From the NCBI GenBank assembly GCA_018873225.1, contig JAEILZ010000002.1, forward strand, positions 2,108,001 to 2,172,000: a DNA stretch of 64,000 nt. The letters are read 5' to 3'. The translations under genes and the position numbers were made by a program. The DNA is from [Phialemoniopsis] sp. UDSM-2020. Taxonomy: Eukaryota; Ascomycota; Sordariomycetes; Thyridiales; Thyridiaceae. Shown here in pieces: positions 12,795-24,822 of the stretch. Under the pieces are notes generated by a model. That model saw nothing but the letters and a program-made list of their open reading frames with translations, did no database searches and was not told the DNA's origin. Each line of letters starts with the position of its first letter. Position 1 is the first letter of the stretch.

Positions 12795-15129
12795 TCAATC
12801 CGCCTCGAAAAAGACATTCCTAGTTCCGCCATTTGGGTCGCTCATGCCTTCGAGCACCTGGTCGATTTCCATAATATCGAGCATCTCCTCTTCCACGTCG
12901 CGTTCCTCGGCTGCGTCCTCGTCATCTTCGGCATCGGCCGCATCCTCAAGCTGCTCAGCGAAGCCCAGGCCCGGATCGGGAGTACGGGAAGGATGATGCA
13001 TCATGCTCTGGGTCATGGTCACCTCGTCCGTGTAAGGCTCTTCCTCGGCTCCAGCGGCAGCACCCGTGGTTTTGTCGAAGGATGCCAGATCAGGTTGGAA
13101 CAAGCTCTTTGCCGTCTGCCTCGGGGCGCGCAAACTGCCTCGCTTGGCTATACTCAGGTTGAAAGACACGTTTGTCGGCTTGTTCGGCGGATGATGCACA
13201 ATGATCGCGTTGACAGGCTCCGCGGCAGGCGCAGGTCCGAGCCTGCGTTTCTTGGTGGCCAAAAGACGTGAAGTGAGGGGTGCAAGGCCTTCCTCGCTCT
13301 CGCGTACAACAACCAGTCTACTCTCTCCCTGGACGATGATTTCGACGGGGAGATCGTCCGAATGCCCGTGGGGTTCGCCTTCCTCTTCGTGATGATGTTT
13401 GGGTTTGGCAACGAGGCCGATGCCGGAGCACTGTTCGCCTGTCAAGCCAACTTGAAGATCTGCTATCCTGATCATGCGAGAAGGCTGAGATCCGCTGAAT
13501 AGGTTGCCGCCCGCGCCGGCGCTCTTGCGAGCTTGCGATTCCCAGTAGCGACCTAGGCTCGGAATAAGTGAGACGATGTGATCGGCGCCTCCAAGCCAGA
13601 GCACTGCAGCCTCGTCACTTGCACCCCGCTGCGAGGATGGCAATTGCACCACCTGTATGCCGCCATGGATGGTGGCCAGCCGTTCTGGTCCGCCTGCAAA
13701 TGTTGACGCAAGCACGTCTTTCCGTGTGTGAGGGGTCATGGGAACGAACTCGCCCCCTGATTTCTGCGCAGCTGGATTCCGCAGAGGGCTGGTTCCCTCG
13801 AGTTGTCCCGAGATGCTGAACGCAGTAAGCGCTGCACCTCGAATACCCGGAGCGCCCTTGCCAAAGATGCCAGAGCCGTTGCTGTTAGTAACAGGCCCTG
13901 ACCCGGCAATGTCCCATATGCCCCATTGTCCGTCTGCGAGGAGTGTGAGGATGGCGCGGCCATTGGAAATCCAAGCTGCCGCTACTATGGGCTTTCTCGA
14001 GACCGAAGTTGTAGACCCGCGTGCGAAAGGAGGGTAGAGTGACAGAAGCCAGGAGCCCTGCGTTGGGAACGGACCTTCGGAAATGTCGTCGGTGAGAGAG
14101 GCAATTGAGTAATCGTAGATCCGTACAGCCTGAGGCGAGTCGACGGTAAGAAGCTGTGAAGTGCGGTTGGGATTGAAAGCGATACCAGAGAGAGGGGCAG
14201 GGAGATACTCGGTCTGGAACGGCTCGATAGGTCGATCAGAAGTGCTGCGTTTCTGGTCCAGGTTGAGATCCCAAAGTCGGAGCGTCCCTGACGCCTCCCT
14301 GCAATGAGCAGCGACAATCACACGGGGCGCGACAGCGCCAGCATTCTTCCGTTCGAGGGATTTAGATCGCTCTAAAGTGGGCGCCTTGCGCTGGTCAAAG
14401 GTAATCGCCAGCGCATCACTTGCCCTTGCTTGTCCGTTCAGCGAGACCAGAGTTTCTCCCCATTTTCCTTTTCCGGCATATCCAGCCAAGAGATCGCTGC
14501 GCAACTCTGGTCTAGTCTTGCTCGCGTGTGAAGGTGGCGTCAAAGGCAAAGTGACAACGTGGATGTCGGCCGTGCTAGTAGATACTGCAAACACCATCTT
14601 CTCCTTGAGAATGTCCACGGTGGCGTCCTCAGCGGCGCATTGGGATACTGGCGGGATAGCAATATGTAGTATATCTGTGCCAAATGCCAAGTCGAGCGTC
14701 TGTACAATCTCTGGGAAGCCTGCGTCTGTATCCTGCTCCTCAAACTCTGCCTTCTTAACGGCTTGTGATGTCGCATCAGCCGATGTGGTCGGTGCCTCGT
14801 CGTCTGAGTCGAGAATCATGACAGCATCCTCAGGGTCCTTCGCTCCATTCTGCTTGGCAAAAGTTGGATTGGCTTCTGGCGACTTAAGACGTTGCCCGCC
14901 ACGCCAGGCGATTGTCAGACCGTTGTCATCGGCATAGAGAAGAATGGTAGCTCCCTGCGGGGAAAGCACAGGGTAGGTTTTGACATCGTGAATGCGTCGA
15001 TTGAGATTGTAACTGTATCCCACACTGTCAGCGCAACGCAAAGGGAGGTAGAAGGTCCTAATATAGGAAAGCGTACATGTACTGGGTGTTATGCTGGGTG
15101 CGCCGAATGCGATGCGATGAGATGGCCAT
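12795..15129 (-). CDS. nup37: Nucleoporin Nup37-type protein, long fungal form
   Basis: A small first exon (15129-15077) starts MAISSHRIRRTQHNTQY and joins the large exon ending at 12795. Two in-frame acceptors are possible (exon 2 from 15024 or 15012), giving 760 or 756 residues. The N-terminal part (RRIHDVKTYPVLSPQGATI, then LTIAWRGGQRLKSP) and the WD-like strands (RVIVAAHCREASGTLRLWDL, YLPAPLSGIAFNPNRTSQLL) match the long Pezizomycotina Nup37 form, a beta-propeller plus C-terminal extension that binds Nup120 in the outer ring of the nuclear pore. Animal and fission-yeast Nup37 are about half this size. The C-terminus is acidic and ends NVFFEAD. The family call rests on recalled features, so an uncharacterised WD-repeat protein is the alternative. 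Confidence 0.7.
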
Positions 15130-16003
15130 GATGGCAGGCGGCCTCGAGCTGCGAAAGCTGAGCTGATTCGAGCTGTCGCGGGGCTGTATGTGTTGGAGAT
15201 GCCGTGATCAGAATGAATACCGAGAAATCAATTAGAATAAGAATCCAAGCTGTCGGACCTTGGCAGGCCCCAGCGTGATGTTGGTAGATGCTTGCAAGCA
15301 AGGCGTTGTTGCGCTTTTCCTTTGTCCGCTCAGAAAAAGAGGCTGAAAACGCGCTGTAGCTCCAGACGCGATAAGGGAGCTCCCAGCCGCTCCTGGAGGG
15401 CTGAGCTAAGTCATGTGAGTTGAGCCAGCACGTGCAGGACCCATCTTATCTTATCTATTGCACGTCCAATCTCACATGCACTAACACAACGACCTGGATG
15501 CTCGTCCGAAGCCAAGCCCAAGCTTCACCGCAAGCCAAGCACTGACGACGACGCCAAAGATCGGTAATGACGATGCCGTTGGAGCAATGGAGCCCGCTTT
15601 ACGGCTCCGTGCCTCTTGTGATTCCTAGAAGACCGGGGTATTGCAATTATGTTGCTCCGCCTGCGGCCTTTTCCTCCCCTTTAGAGTCTTGGCATCTCCC
15701 TAGTCTCGAGGCACATGCTGTTCACCCATCTCATGATTGGATCGTGCATTCACTCATTAGCTGCACGGCAAGCAGGGTCTCTCCGACCTCCTTCAATTGT
15801 AAAATGAAGCAAGCCCGAGTGTAACGGCTTTATAAACTCGGACCTTGGCCATGACAGAATGCGTGTCTTTCTGTTTTCAACCAGCTTGCGTTAGATGATA
15901 GGTTGTCTTTCTGACCGGCCTGGTTAATCTGATACACAATCGAGTGTGACCATGGTAAGATGAATTCCTGATGACGCTTCCTATCGGGTTCATTTCTAAT
16001 GAG
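15130..16003. other. Divergent promoter region between Nup37-type and PI-PLC genes
   Basis: This is a shared upstream region for two divergently transcribed genes. It contains a CACGTG E-box and tandem GATA sites (annotated separately). The short open frame at 15567-15824 has no recognisable domain. Confidence 0.6.
15429..15456. promoter_or_regulatory. CACGTG E-box next to tandem GATA-factor sites
   Basis: CACGTG lies at 15429-15434. At 15443-15456 the minus strand reads two consecutive AGATAA sites, which fit the HGATAR consensus of AreA/NIT2-type nitrogen regulators or other fungal GATA factors. The site is about 310 bp upstream of the Nup37-type start and about 550 bp upstream of the PLC start. 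Function is inferred from consensus only. Confidence 0.35.
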
Positions 16004-17324
16004 ATGCGACAGTATAACAAGATGACCCCGGGATACCTGGCTGTCTGGGTCGCTCTTCTCGGTAAGTCGTGCTTGTTCAGCCAGTGACCATGCCTATTGC
16101 TATTCAGAGACTTATTGGGGCTTTCCATCTGCAGGTAGTCAATGTGTGGTTGCCAAGTCGTGTGATTACACCAAGGATGGTCTCAAGTGGTCGAGTGCCC
16201 TGCGGATGAATCAGATCCAAGTTGTCGGCACCCATAACAGCTACCACCTCGAGTCACCGATCAAGGAGAAGGAGGCGCAGGCTAAGCTCATCACCGACCC
16301 GACCCAGTTCTACTACTCGCACCCTCAGCTTGACATCCAGCTTGAGTACCAGCATGTCCGCAACCTCGAGTAAGAGCACGTCCATTTTGCATTGCATAGG
16401 GTGTTGGCACTGACACATGGATATAGAATCGACGTCTTTGCTGATCCCGAGGGCGGCCACTATGCCAATCCCCTGGTCAAACAGTGGTCTGGGCTTCCCT
16501 TGCCGCCCCAGGATGTCATGAACAAGCCGGGCGTCAAGGTGCAGCACATCGCCGACGCTGACGTCAACACTCACTGCCACACCTTCATCGAGTGTCTGAC
16601 AATCATTAAGAAGTGGTCTGAGGCACACCCTCTGCACGTACCTATCCCCATCATGGTCGAGTTTAAAACCACTGACTCGACAATTACTGCCAAGGGCGGC
16701 GTGGATGCTATTCCTTGGAACAACACTGCACTTCTTGACGGATTCGACGAGGAGATTCGCACCATTTTCTCTCCCTCCCAGCTGATCTCTCCTGACAGCT
16801 TGCGTCGTGGCAATTTGACCCTGGAGAAGTCTGTCCTCCAGTATGGCTGGCCGGATTTGGAGTCGGCTCGAGGTCGCTTCTTCTTCTTGATGGACCAGAG
16901 CCCCGGTCCCATCCGCGATGTCTACACCGAGGGACGCCCGAACCTTGAGGGACGTGCCATTTTCACCAATTCAGTACCCGGTAACTCGGATTGTGCTTTT
17001 CAGAAGCTCAACGACCCCCGTGGAGAGGCCAATCTTGCCAACATCCAGAAGCAGGTAGCTGCTGGCTACTGGGTGCGGACGCGTGCAGACGAGACCTACA
17101 GTACGCTGCTCGGCAACGATCCCGAGGGCATGCGTGAGGCCGCTTTCAAGAGCGGTGCTCAAATTGTCAGCACTGACTTCCCTGTGTACGGCATCTCTAA
17201 CCGTTTCATGGTCGACTTTGCTGTGTTTCTGGAGGGCAGGAAGTCGGCACAATGCAACCCTGTTAACGCACCCGAATCTTGCAAGGGCCTCGAGCTTGAG
17301 ACGGCCGAGTATGTCAAAAATTAA
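16004..17324 (+). CDS. Secreted PI-PLC-like phosphodiesterase (calcium-dependent type)
   Basis: Exons 16004-16061, 16135-16369 and 16427-17324 give 396 residues. The spliced N-terminus (a Met at residue 1 or 7, then GYLAVWVALLGSQCVVA) is a clear signal peptide, so the enzyme is probably secreted or wall-associated. Active-site elements of the PLC-like TIM barrel are visible: VVGTHNSYH with the first catalytic His near residue 53, NLEIDVFADPEGG with the acidic metal ligands, and NTHCHTF with the second His near residue 147. FFFLMDQ and GAQIVSTDFP occupy later strand positions. This pattern fits the fungal/bacterial calcium-dependent phosphoinositide PLC family better than the eukaryotic signalling PLCs, which carry PH/C2 modules. 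The natural substrate is unknown. Confidence 0.85.
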
Positions 17325-17534
17325 GAGCGGTCCGAACAGTCCCTTTATGCTTTTAACAATGAGGACTTTCTGGGTTCACCGAGCTGTAACCTCCCTCACA
17401 TGTCCGTATCATCTCGTACAGGACTGAATCTCGCTGCTTGGAAGGGCACATGTACATATGAAAAGTGTTTAGACTGATTGTCTTTCATTCTCTTTAGCTA
17501 CTGTACGTCGGCAAAGTAGAATGCAGCAGTCATT

Positions 17535-18850
17535 TCACTCTTTGCCAAAAACGTCTTCGTATCCAGTGATGGTAAATCTATATCGGACGTCACCCTTCTT
17601 CATGCGCGTGATGGCCTCCTTCAGGCCTGTCTCACCAAGTTTGATCTCCTCTACCCAGCCCTCCAGCTTGTGGTCGGCAGCCAGCTTGAGCATGTCAAGC
17701 ATTTCCTTTCTGCTTCCGAGGTGACTGGCGCCGATGAGAACACCATTGGAGGAGAGCGTCTGTGCCCTGACGACGTGGCCCGCCTCTTCGGGCATACCCA
17801 CAGAGATCCAGCGGCCGTGGACGTCCATCAAGGAGAGGTAGCGCGTGAGGTCGAAGCCGGAAGCCGAGTTGGCGCAGTTGATAATCAGGTCAAACGACCA
17901 GCGGTGAGGGATCTCCCAGTTCTCCTCCTCCGTCGCAATGAAGCCGTCGGCACCTAGCGCGCGAGCATCGGCCTCCTTGGTCCGCGATCGTGAGATAGCC
18001 CATGTCTCGGCGCCCAATGCCTTGGCGAACATGATACCAAAATGGCCAATACCCCCAATGCCCACGATGCCGACCTTGGCACCCTTCTTCAGGGCGCCAT
18101 GTCGCACTAAAGGTGAGTACGCCGTCAGACCGGCGCACAATATGGGCGCGACTGATTTGGTGCTCAGAGACTCGGGAATGGGGAAGACCCAATACTCGTG
18201 AGTTCTTATGTGCGATTCTAGACCACCCTGACTGATGATTCCGGTCCCCGGCCATTCGGAGCCGTAGGTGTTGATGAGGTTCACTTGGCAGTAAGTCTCG
18301 TTGTCGTTGAGGCACTGCTTGCACTCTCCACAGGAGTAGACTTGCGCACCCACGCCCACACGCTCACCCTCCTTGACGAGTGTGACCTTGGGACCGACTC
18401 TGACGGCGCGACCAACGATCTCTGCGCATCTGGGTTAATAGTGACTTCAAGGTGCTTATTTGAAAGAGGTCTTACCGTGTCCGACGCAAAGTGGGAAGTT
18501 CTGCTTTCCCCAGCCACCTGAGCAACTCAATGAGATCAACTGAGCTTCCTCTGGGGTCTCAGATAGACTTACCGGTTACCGTATGCACGTCACTGCCGCA
18601 TACGCCGCAAGCGTCGATCTTGATATCAATATCTTAAGCTTTGGTCAGTGGTGCGCCTGAGGTGGATCCAGGACAATACTCACCATAATCGCCGACAGGC
18701 TTGAGCTTGAACTGTATGCAATATCTGGTCAGTTTCAAGTTGCATAAATTCCGGAGCTGAACAAGCGATACTTACAGAACGGCGGTGGAACTCAGGTGGT
18801 GTACCGGCCTGGTCAACTTGGAAACCTTCTGTCTCTGCGGGAAATGACAT
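17535..18850 (-). CDS. NADP-type zinc alcohol dehydrogenase (Adh6/cinnamyl-alcohol type, 363 aa)
   Basis: Five exons (18850-18776, 18711-18684, 18632-18573, 18517-18476, 18421-17535) join in frame to 363 residues. The joins rebuild the medium-chain dehydrogenase core: ACGVCGSDVH and VGHEIVG supply the catalytic zinc ligands, C-x2-C-x2-C-x7-C (CGECKQCLNDNETYC) binds the structural zinc, and GIVGIGGIGHFG is the Rossmann loop. SRSRTKEADARALGAD after it suits NADP rather than NAD. The family reduces aldehydes, including aromatic and branched ones, to alcohols in the cytosol. It is divergently arranged with the polyol dehydrogenase at 19448, sharing a 597-bp upstream region, which could allow co-regulation. 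The very short exons are real: without them the zinc site is lost. Confidence 0.9.
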
Positions 18851-19447
18851 TGTTACGGCAGAGTGATCAGAGGGTTGTTGATGAAACGTTTACAAGGGTA
18901 TTCGTGAGAGCACCAGTAGTGAATGATAGGCCTCTATGTCTATATATGACTAACAAGTGAGCTGTGAAAACAGACACTGTATGCACGATCTTCAATGTGT
19001 CGTCCCGATGCCACGACCCGCACCTTCAGCGCGGGAGGCCTTGCCCCTCTCCACGCCCAACTTGAGGTTAGGCATAAAGTCGATGTGAGATACGGGCTTA
19101 CGACCGAGAAGCGGGGACGCGGGACCGGAGATGTAGCCAACGTATCAGCCAGAGATGCGCCGACGAGGGGAAAACACCGAAGCCGGGGCTTATTCCGAGC
19201 CCCATTTTCATAGCGCGCCATACCATCCACCAAGAGTTATCCACCAATGATCTAAAGTGCTGGATTGAAGGCCGACTTGTTGCATGCCCGGCGACTCGCC
19301 GTCAAGCAAACTTGAAAGAGATGGAGAACCATGTGTCCATGCATGAACCAGACAGATCTGAACAGCCTCGGATCGTTGCTTATATATGATGACCTGGGAA
19401 TTTGATGTCATGAAGAGCTTACGAAGGGCAGTACATCAAGTCGACAC
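18851..19447. promoter_or_regulatory. Shared divergent promoter of two zinc dehydrogenases
   Basis: A 597-bp gap separates the starts of the Adh6-type gene (-) and the polyol dehydrogenase gene (+). No supportable gene lies in it. It is the natural candidate for joint control, but no specific binding site is established here. Confidence 0.5.
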
Positions 19448-20668
19448 ATGAGATCACTGGTCGTCATGGATATCATCCAGAGGAAGCCGATAAACCATGC
19501 CATCCACACAAGCCCAGCCAACGATCTGAGGTTAGTGGAGTGCGAGATTCCTTCCATAGGCCCCAACGACTGCCTAGTCCATGTCCGCGCCTCTGGTATC
19601 TGCGGCTCCGATGTCCACTTCTGGAAACATGGCCGGATAGGCCCTATGATTGTCACCGGGGACAATGGTCTGGGACATGAGAGCGCTGGGGTCGTGCTGA
19701 AGGTTGGCGAAGCTGTTACGCGTTTCAAACCCGGTACGAAGAAGAGACTTTGCTCAACGAACCCAAAACGCATATACTCATATAATCACAGGCGATCGCG
19801 TTGCATTGGAATGCGGTATCCCTTGCTCAAAACCCACGTGCTTCTACTGCCGAACCGGCCGGTACAACGCCTGCCCGGATGTGGTCTTCTTCTCCACACC
19901 TCCATATCACGGAGTCCTCCGCCGATACCATGCTCACCCGGAAGCTTGGCTGCACAAATTACCGGATCATGTCTCCTTTGAGGAAGGATCCTTGGTTGAG
20001 CCTCTTTCTGTTGCTCTGGCCGGTATCGACCGCTCCGAATTGAGGCTGGGGGATTCGCTCGTCATCTGCGGTGCCGGTCCCATTGGCCTCACAACCCTGC
20101 TCGCGGCTAGTGCGGCTGGAGCTGAACCCATCGTAATCACGGACATTGACGAGTCTCGCCTTGCAAAGGCCAAAGAACTAGTCCCTCGAGTCCGGCCCGT
20201 TCTGGTTGAGAAAGGGGTTGATGAGCAAGGTGTCGCAAGTAAGATTATGGAAGCGCTGGGTCAGCAGGCCAAGCTCGTGATCGAGTGTACTGGGGTGGAA
20301 AGCAGTATACACGCGGGCATCTATGTGAGTCTTTGCTCGTCTCAGCATGCATGTTGCAAGTGCAGAGCTAATCAAGCTTGGTAACACAGGCCACTAGGTT
20401 CGGCGGTTCCGTCTTCGTCATTGGGGTGGGGAAGGACTTTCAGAACATTCCCTTCATGCACCTGTCTGCCAACGAGATAGACTTGAAGTTCCAGTACCGC
20501 TATCACGACATGTATCCCAAAGCTATCAGATTGGTGGCGGCGGGTATTGTTGACCTCAAGCCGTTGGTAACACATCGTTTCAAGCTCGAGGAGGGTATCG
20601 AGGCTTTCAAGGTGGCCAGTACACCTGGGGCCAAAGCTATCAAAGTCCAGATCCTGGACGACGAATAG
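19448..20668 (+). CDS. L-arabinitol/sorbitol-type polyol dehydrogenase (about 365 aa)
   Basis: Exons 19448-19733, 19792-20324 and 20390-20668 give 365 residues; an in-frame Met at 19466 is an equally possible start (359 aa). [16 protein letters not shown] and GLGHESAG form the catalytic zinc site. The structural-zinc lobe is Cys-rich (ECGIPC.., [14 protein letters not shown]). [14 protein letters not shown] and [15 protein letters not shown] [17 protein letters not shown] match the L-arabinitol 4-dehydrogenase/xylitol dehydrogenase group, and [10 protein letters not shown] plus [15 protein letters not shown] form the NAD fold. Such enzymes oxidise pentitols or hexitols to ketoses. The sequence diverges from housekeeping LAD, so substrate is open. 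A sugar transporter and Zn2Cys6 regulator lie immediately downstream. Confidence 0.88.
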
Positions 20669-21327
20669 AAGATTGAGACTACTGCAGACAATCCTGTCAA
20701 GATGAAGATGGTTCTTATTTTCTAAGCCTTGGGACTATCACAGTGACACAGGTTCTAGCAGAGGTAATGCTGCTGAACTCCAAAGCTAAGAAATAACTCA
20801 ATCATTGGTAGATCCTTGCCCTTGCTGACCACAGTCCGAACCAAGTCATGGTGTTCTTGTGATGCCCTCAGCTTGCCCCCTGTCAAAGCCGAAAGTTGGA
20901 GAAGCTCGCCGATTTCGGCCCTAACGACTTTTCCCAGTAAATTCAAAACTTGATTCCGTGATGGAGATGCGGCACTGCCTCTGAAGCAGTTTGCCAGGGA
21001 TCCAGCGGCGTTGCGCCGAGACTAGCTGGGTCCAACCCAGCACTAACAATGACTCGGGCTAAGTCCGGCGCTCAGCAACAGTGAAGCTCCCCATGCCCCA
21101 TGGGGATTTAGTGGAGTCTTGGTTTTACCAGGAAGCATGGAGCCCCGGATTACTTGCTTCCTTGATTATCCGAGGGCGGGCTGGCGTCGTATGGAAGATG
21201 ATTGACATATAAGTGTAGCCTTTCTCTCCTCACGACTCCGGATGTTATGATGTGATCGACACAGCTTCTCCAAATCGCTTCTTTGAACATCGATTTATCT
21301 CCAATTTTGCTTCCTCTTTCTTCAACC
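20669..21327. other. Intergenic, upstream of the sugar transporter
   Basis: This 659-bp gap contains no gene that I can support. The last 60 bp before the transporter start are CT-rich, as is common just upstream of fungal start codons. Confidence 0.55.
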
Positions 21328-23330
21328 ATGTTGGAGGGATACGCCCTAGAAGTCACGCTGACGGCGGCCAACTCGGCTGCCCAGGCGTGGTATGGCTACG
21401 ATCAGGTTCGTCTGCTGCGGTAACACAATGCAATCACATGGAACCGAGTCTAACAGAAGCAAACACAGGGCGTCGTCAGCGGCATCCTCATCAGCCCCGA
21501 CTTTATTGAGACCTTCCCGCAGACCAAGATAGCCTCAATCCAAGGAATCACCGCTAGTTGCTTCTCAGTAAGACAAGTCCCGTACCTACTGGCACCCTCT
21601 AGCAGGATAAGGAACTAGGGTATTGACTTTTTTGGAGCTTGGTAATCTTCTCGGTTGCTTGATGGCGGCCATCTACGGAGGTCGTCTAGGAAGGAAGAAC
21701 ACATTGAGGGTCGGAGCTGCCATCAGCGTCCTGGGTGCCATCCTCCAGTTCACAGCCTTCTCGTTCCCGCAATTGATTGTTGGCCGTGTTATCAATGGTG
21801 TCGGCAACGGTGAGTCGAGTTTTTATGCCTTCCTGAGTCTTGTCAATGTTGCTGACTCTGGATGTCTTCAGGAATGACGAGCTCCACTTGCGGTATTTTC
21901 CAAGCCGAGTCCTGCGCCAGCGATCGCCGAGGAAAGCTTTCCGTCATCGTTGTCCTTCACAATGTCGTATTTTATTGCGTCGCTACATGGTTGACATTGG
22001 CATGCTCTTTCGCTCATGGAGGATATCAGTGGCGACTCCCGCTCGCTCTCCAGGTAGCCACACGGCCTTACCCTCATGCGCCCGCTTCACAGTTGGCTAA
22101 CTCGCTTGCTTAGTGCGTTCCATGCGCGTTCCTCATTGGCCTGCTCCCACTTGTCCCGGAGAGCCCTCGTTGGCTTTTGATGAGAGACAGAAGCGAAGAG
22201 GCCCTCGAAGCGATCCGCCGTTACCGAGGCAAGGGATTGTCGGTTGACGACCCGGCTGTTCAAAGCGAATATGGATCGATCAAGGGCGCTCTTCTCATTG
22301 AGCAGCAGTCCAAGGTTTCCTTCACCACTGTTCTGAGTGGACGTGATCGCTCTGGACATCTCAAGCGTTTGCTCCTGGGCTGCGGAGGGCAGTTCATGCA
22401 GGTGAGCAACTTGAAAGCCTGATCTTAGTCCTGTCGACTGTCGACTAATTGATGTGCTCGCCAGCAATTCGGCGGAATCAACGCTCTCAACTACTACTTC
22501 ACCATCATCCTGACCAAGAACGTCGGACTCGGCGAGCTGTTGGCAAGGATTCTGACCGGCTGCAATGCTACCTCATACATGATCTCTTCGGCCTGCTGCT
22601 TCTGGCTGATTGACCGATATGGACGTCGCATTCTGATGCTCACGGGATTATCTCTGCAGAGCGTGGCTTACATCGGCGTCGCTATATCTGTCGGTCTGCT
22701 CTACAAGGCTCCGTACGGGCTGGGCATCGTTGCCGTGTCTTTTCTCTTCTTCTACTACGCGGCCTTTGGATGCACATGGGGGATGGTACCTTGGGTCTAC
22801 CAATCCGAGATCAACTCGCTTGCCATGAGAACCGTTGGATCTGCTGCTGCAACCTCGTTCAACTGGGTACGTTCGAGCACTGGCTTCTGACATGATCTAT
22901 TTGTTGCTGACCTTCAACTAGCTCTTCGGGTTTGTGTGCACTCAATTTACACCGACTGGGATTGAGAATATTGGATACCGATTCTATATCAGTAAGGGCT
23001 TTCCATATCCAGTCCAACTGAAGGTGACGTGGCTAACAAGGATGCCCTCTAGTTTTCGCCATCTTCAACCTGGCTTTCATCTTTGTCGTCTACTTCCTCT
23101 ACCCGGAGACGGCCAATCGGACCCTCGAAGACCTCGATGCCTACTTCGACAGAGACTCGGGCCATGGCATTATCATCCCGATCGGAGACAAGGCTGCCAA
23201 GTCCACGGAACGACCCCAGGAGGCTATTGACGCCGAGGCTTCTCGTGTCGCCATGGCAAGCAACGTGGACTCAAAGGTCAAGCTCGCGGCAGGCACGGAG
23301 CATGAAGAAGATGTTGGCCGGGTTGTCTAG
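21328..23330 (+). CDS. MFS sugar transporter (522 aa, 8 exons)
   Basis: Exons are 21328-21405, 21469-21567, 21638-21809, 21872-22053, 22114-22401, 22465-22866, 22922-22991 and 23053-23330; every junction keeps frame and the total is 522 residues. Sugar-porter marks are in order: GYDQGVVSGIL in TM1, GGRLGRKNTL between TM2 and TM3, the RVINGVGNG stretch, PESPRWLL after TM6, QQFGGINALNYY in TM7, DRYGRR between TM8 and TM9, and PETANRTLEDLD after TM12. It is therefore a plasma-membrane importer of a hexose, pentose, polyol or disaccharide. Exon 3 uses the acceptor TTTTTTGGAG; this choice restores CFSLGNLLG. Its place between a polyol dehydrogenase and a Zn2Cys6 gene supports a catabolic role. Confidence 0.9.
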
Positions 23331-24822
23331 ACCCGTCTCAGCCCTGTTCAAACCTCCCGAGACACCTGTCGGAGAATCACCACACGGGTACTTGTCTACA
23401 GACACGCTATGTTCTTCCACTCGGACGAATAATCTTTGGATGTTGGAGCGACGCTTTTCGCTCCTGGTCCTCTACCGAGGGAGCTGCTGTTTCCACTAGC
23501 CAATCTTCTATAGCCTCACTTGATACCATGTTCAATGGAAATAAAGCCTCCACATTTTGTTCTTGTCCACAACCTCATATTAGCAACTCAGAAGGACGTC
23601 CTTCACATTCAGCAATGACTTCGCATGTGTGAATTCTATCTGGTCCCATATTGGCGCAGCATCTCTCCTCAACTTGTACCCACCAACGGACATGTGATCG
23701 ATGCTTGTGTATTTTAGCTCAGCCGACATGCATCGGCTGGGATTGATCAACATGGATTAACTCCTTTTCCTTGTAAGCTTATGAGACTCAGCGCCAATAA
23801 ATGCCGCCCAAAGTTGGCGAGTCCCCACATTGCAGCTGCACCTCCGACACGTAATCTCCAACGCAGGGGGCCATAGCCGATCGCATGCGGGGAATTTCCT
23901 GATGTCATACTTGAATGGTCGAAGAATTTGTCCTAGTGAGTCAGCCCCAGTGCACATAGTGTTGTAGATCCCAGACAGTTGCCTGAGCGTTGCCTTGGTC
24001 TCGGCGAAAGCCCGAGAGGCCTGCGGGGCGCGTGTCGTGTCCACGGAGTTATCGCCGCGACTAAGATTTTCATGTTACGCCCAACTAGGTCTGTTCCCGT
24101 GGGCAATTTGCCCACTGAATGGATCGGGTATCATTCTTCTTTTGCAACCTCACGCAAAAGTGCCGAGATCAGCGTGTTCTGCCTGATGAAAAACAGTGCA
24201 TCCTTGAGTTCAAGATTCTCCCGATTGTAGCTGTAATAGTGTCTGAAGTCTCCGAATCACGAGGTTCTTCTCCACCTTCAAATGGGCAATATGCCCTCAC
24301 TTACTCCGTAGTCGAAAAGATAGCCATGCTTTGCTTAAATAAGCCAAGTCGACACTTTGCAAACCTCGTTCGGCGCCTTGCATCTGAAACTGATAGCTTA
24401 CACCTCTTGCCTCTTTCTCTGACAAAAACAAAGGACATCTTCAAGAAGTACAACAACATTTGTGTTCATTGCAGTCCACTCATGTTCTGTTGATGACAGC
24501 ACTGGAGCATTGTGGCCGGCCCTCTGTCATTCTGTTGATGCTTCCGATCCCTGGTTGCATTTGGTAAATGAAGATGCCAATGCACCGAGGCATATAGTAA
24601 TAGACAGTATTCTTGTTAAGACACAAAATACATCGTGTCCATGAAAAGCCAACGATCCACGAGACCATAGATTGGTGGGGCCCCAGAATGTGGGGAGTGT
24701 CAAGACCTGAGCTAGCATCTTGACCAGACTCCCCAAGCTCCAGTCCGCTGTTGTGTGCCTGCCCCTCCATCCAAAGTGCCATCGCCATCCTTCGCAGACT
24801 GCATGCTCATCACCAAGAAGCC
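23331..24822. other. Intergenic, upstream of the Zn2Cys6 gene
   Basis: About 1.5 kb without a supportable gene. It holds the transporter's 3' UTR, including an AATAAA at 23540-23545, then probably the promoter of the regulator. A TACTCCGTA nonamer occurs at 24302. Confidence 0.55.
23540..23545 (+). terminator. Candidate poly(A) signal of the sugar transporter
   Basis: AATAAA lies 210 bp after the transporter stop. Fungal poly(A) signals are degenerate, so this is suggestive only. Confidence 0.35.
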
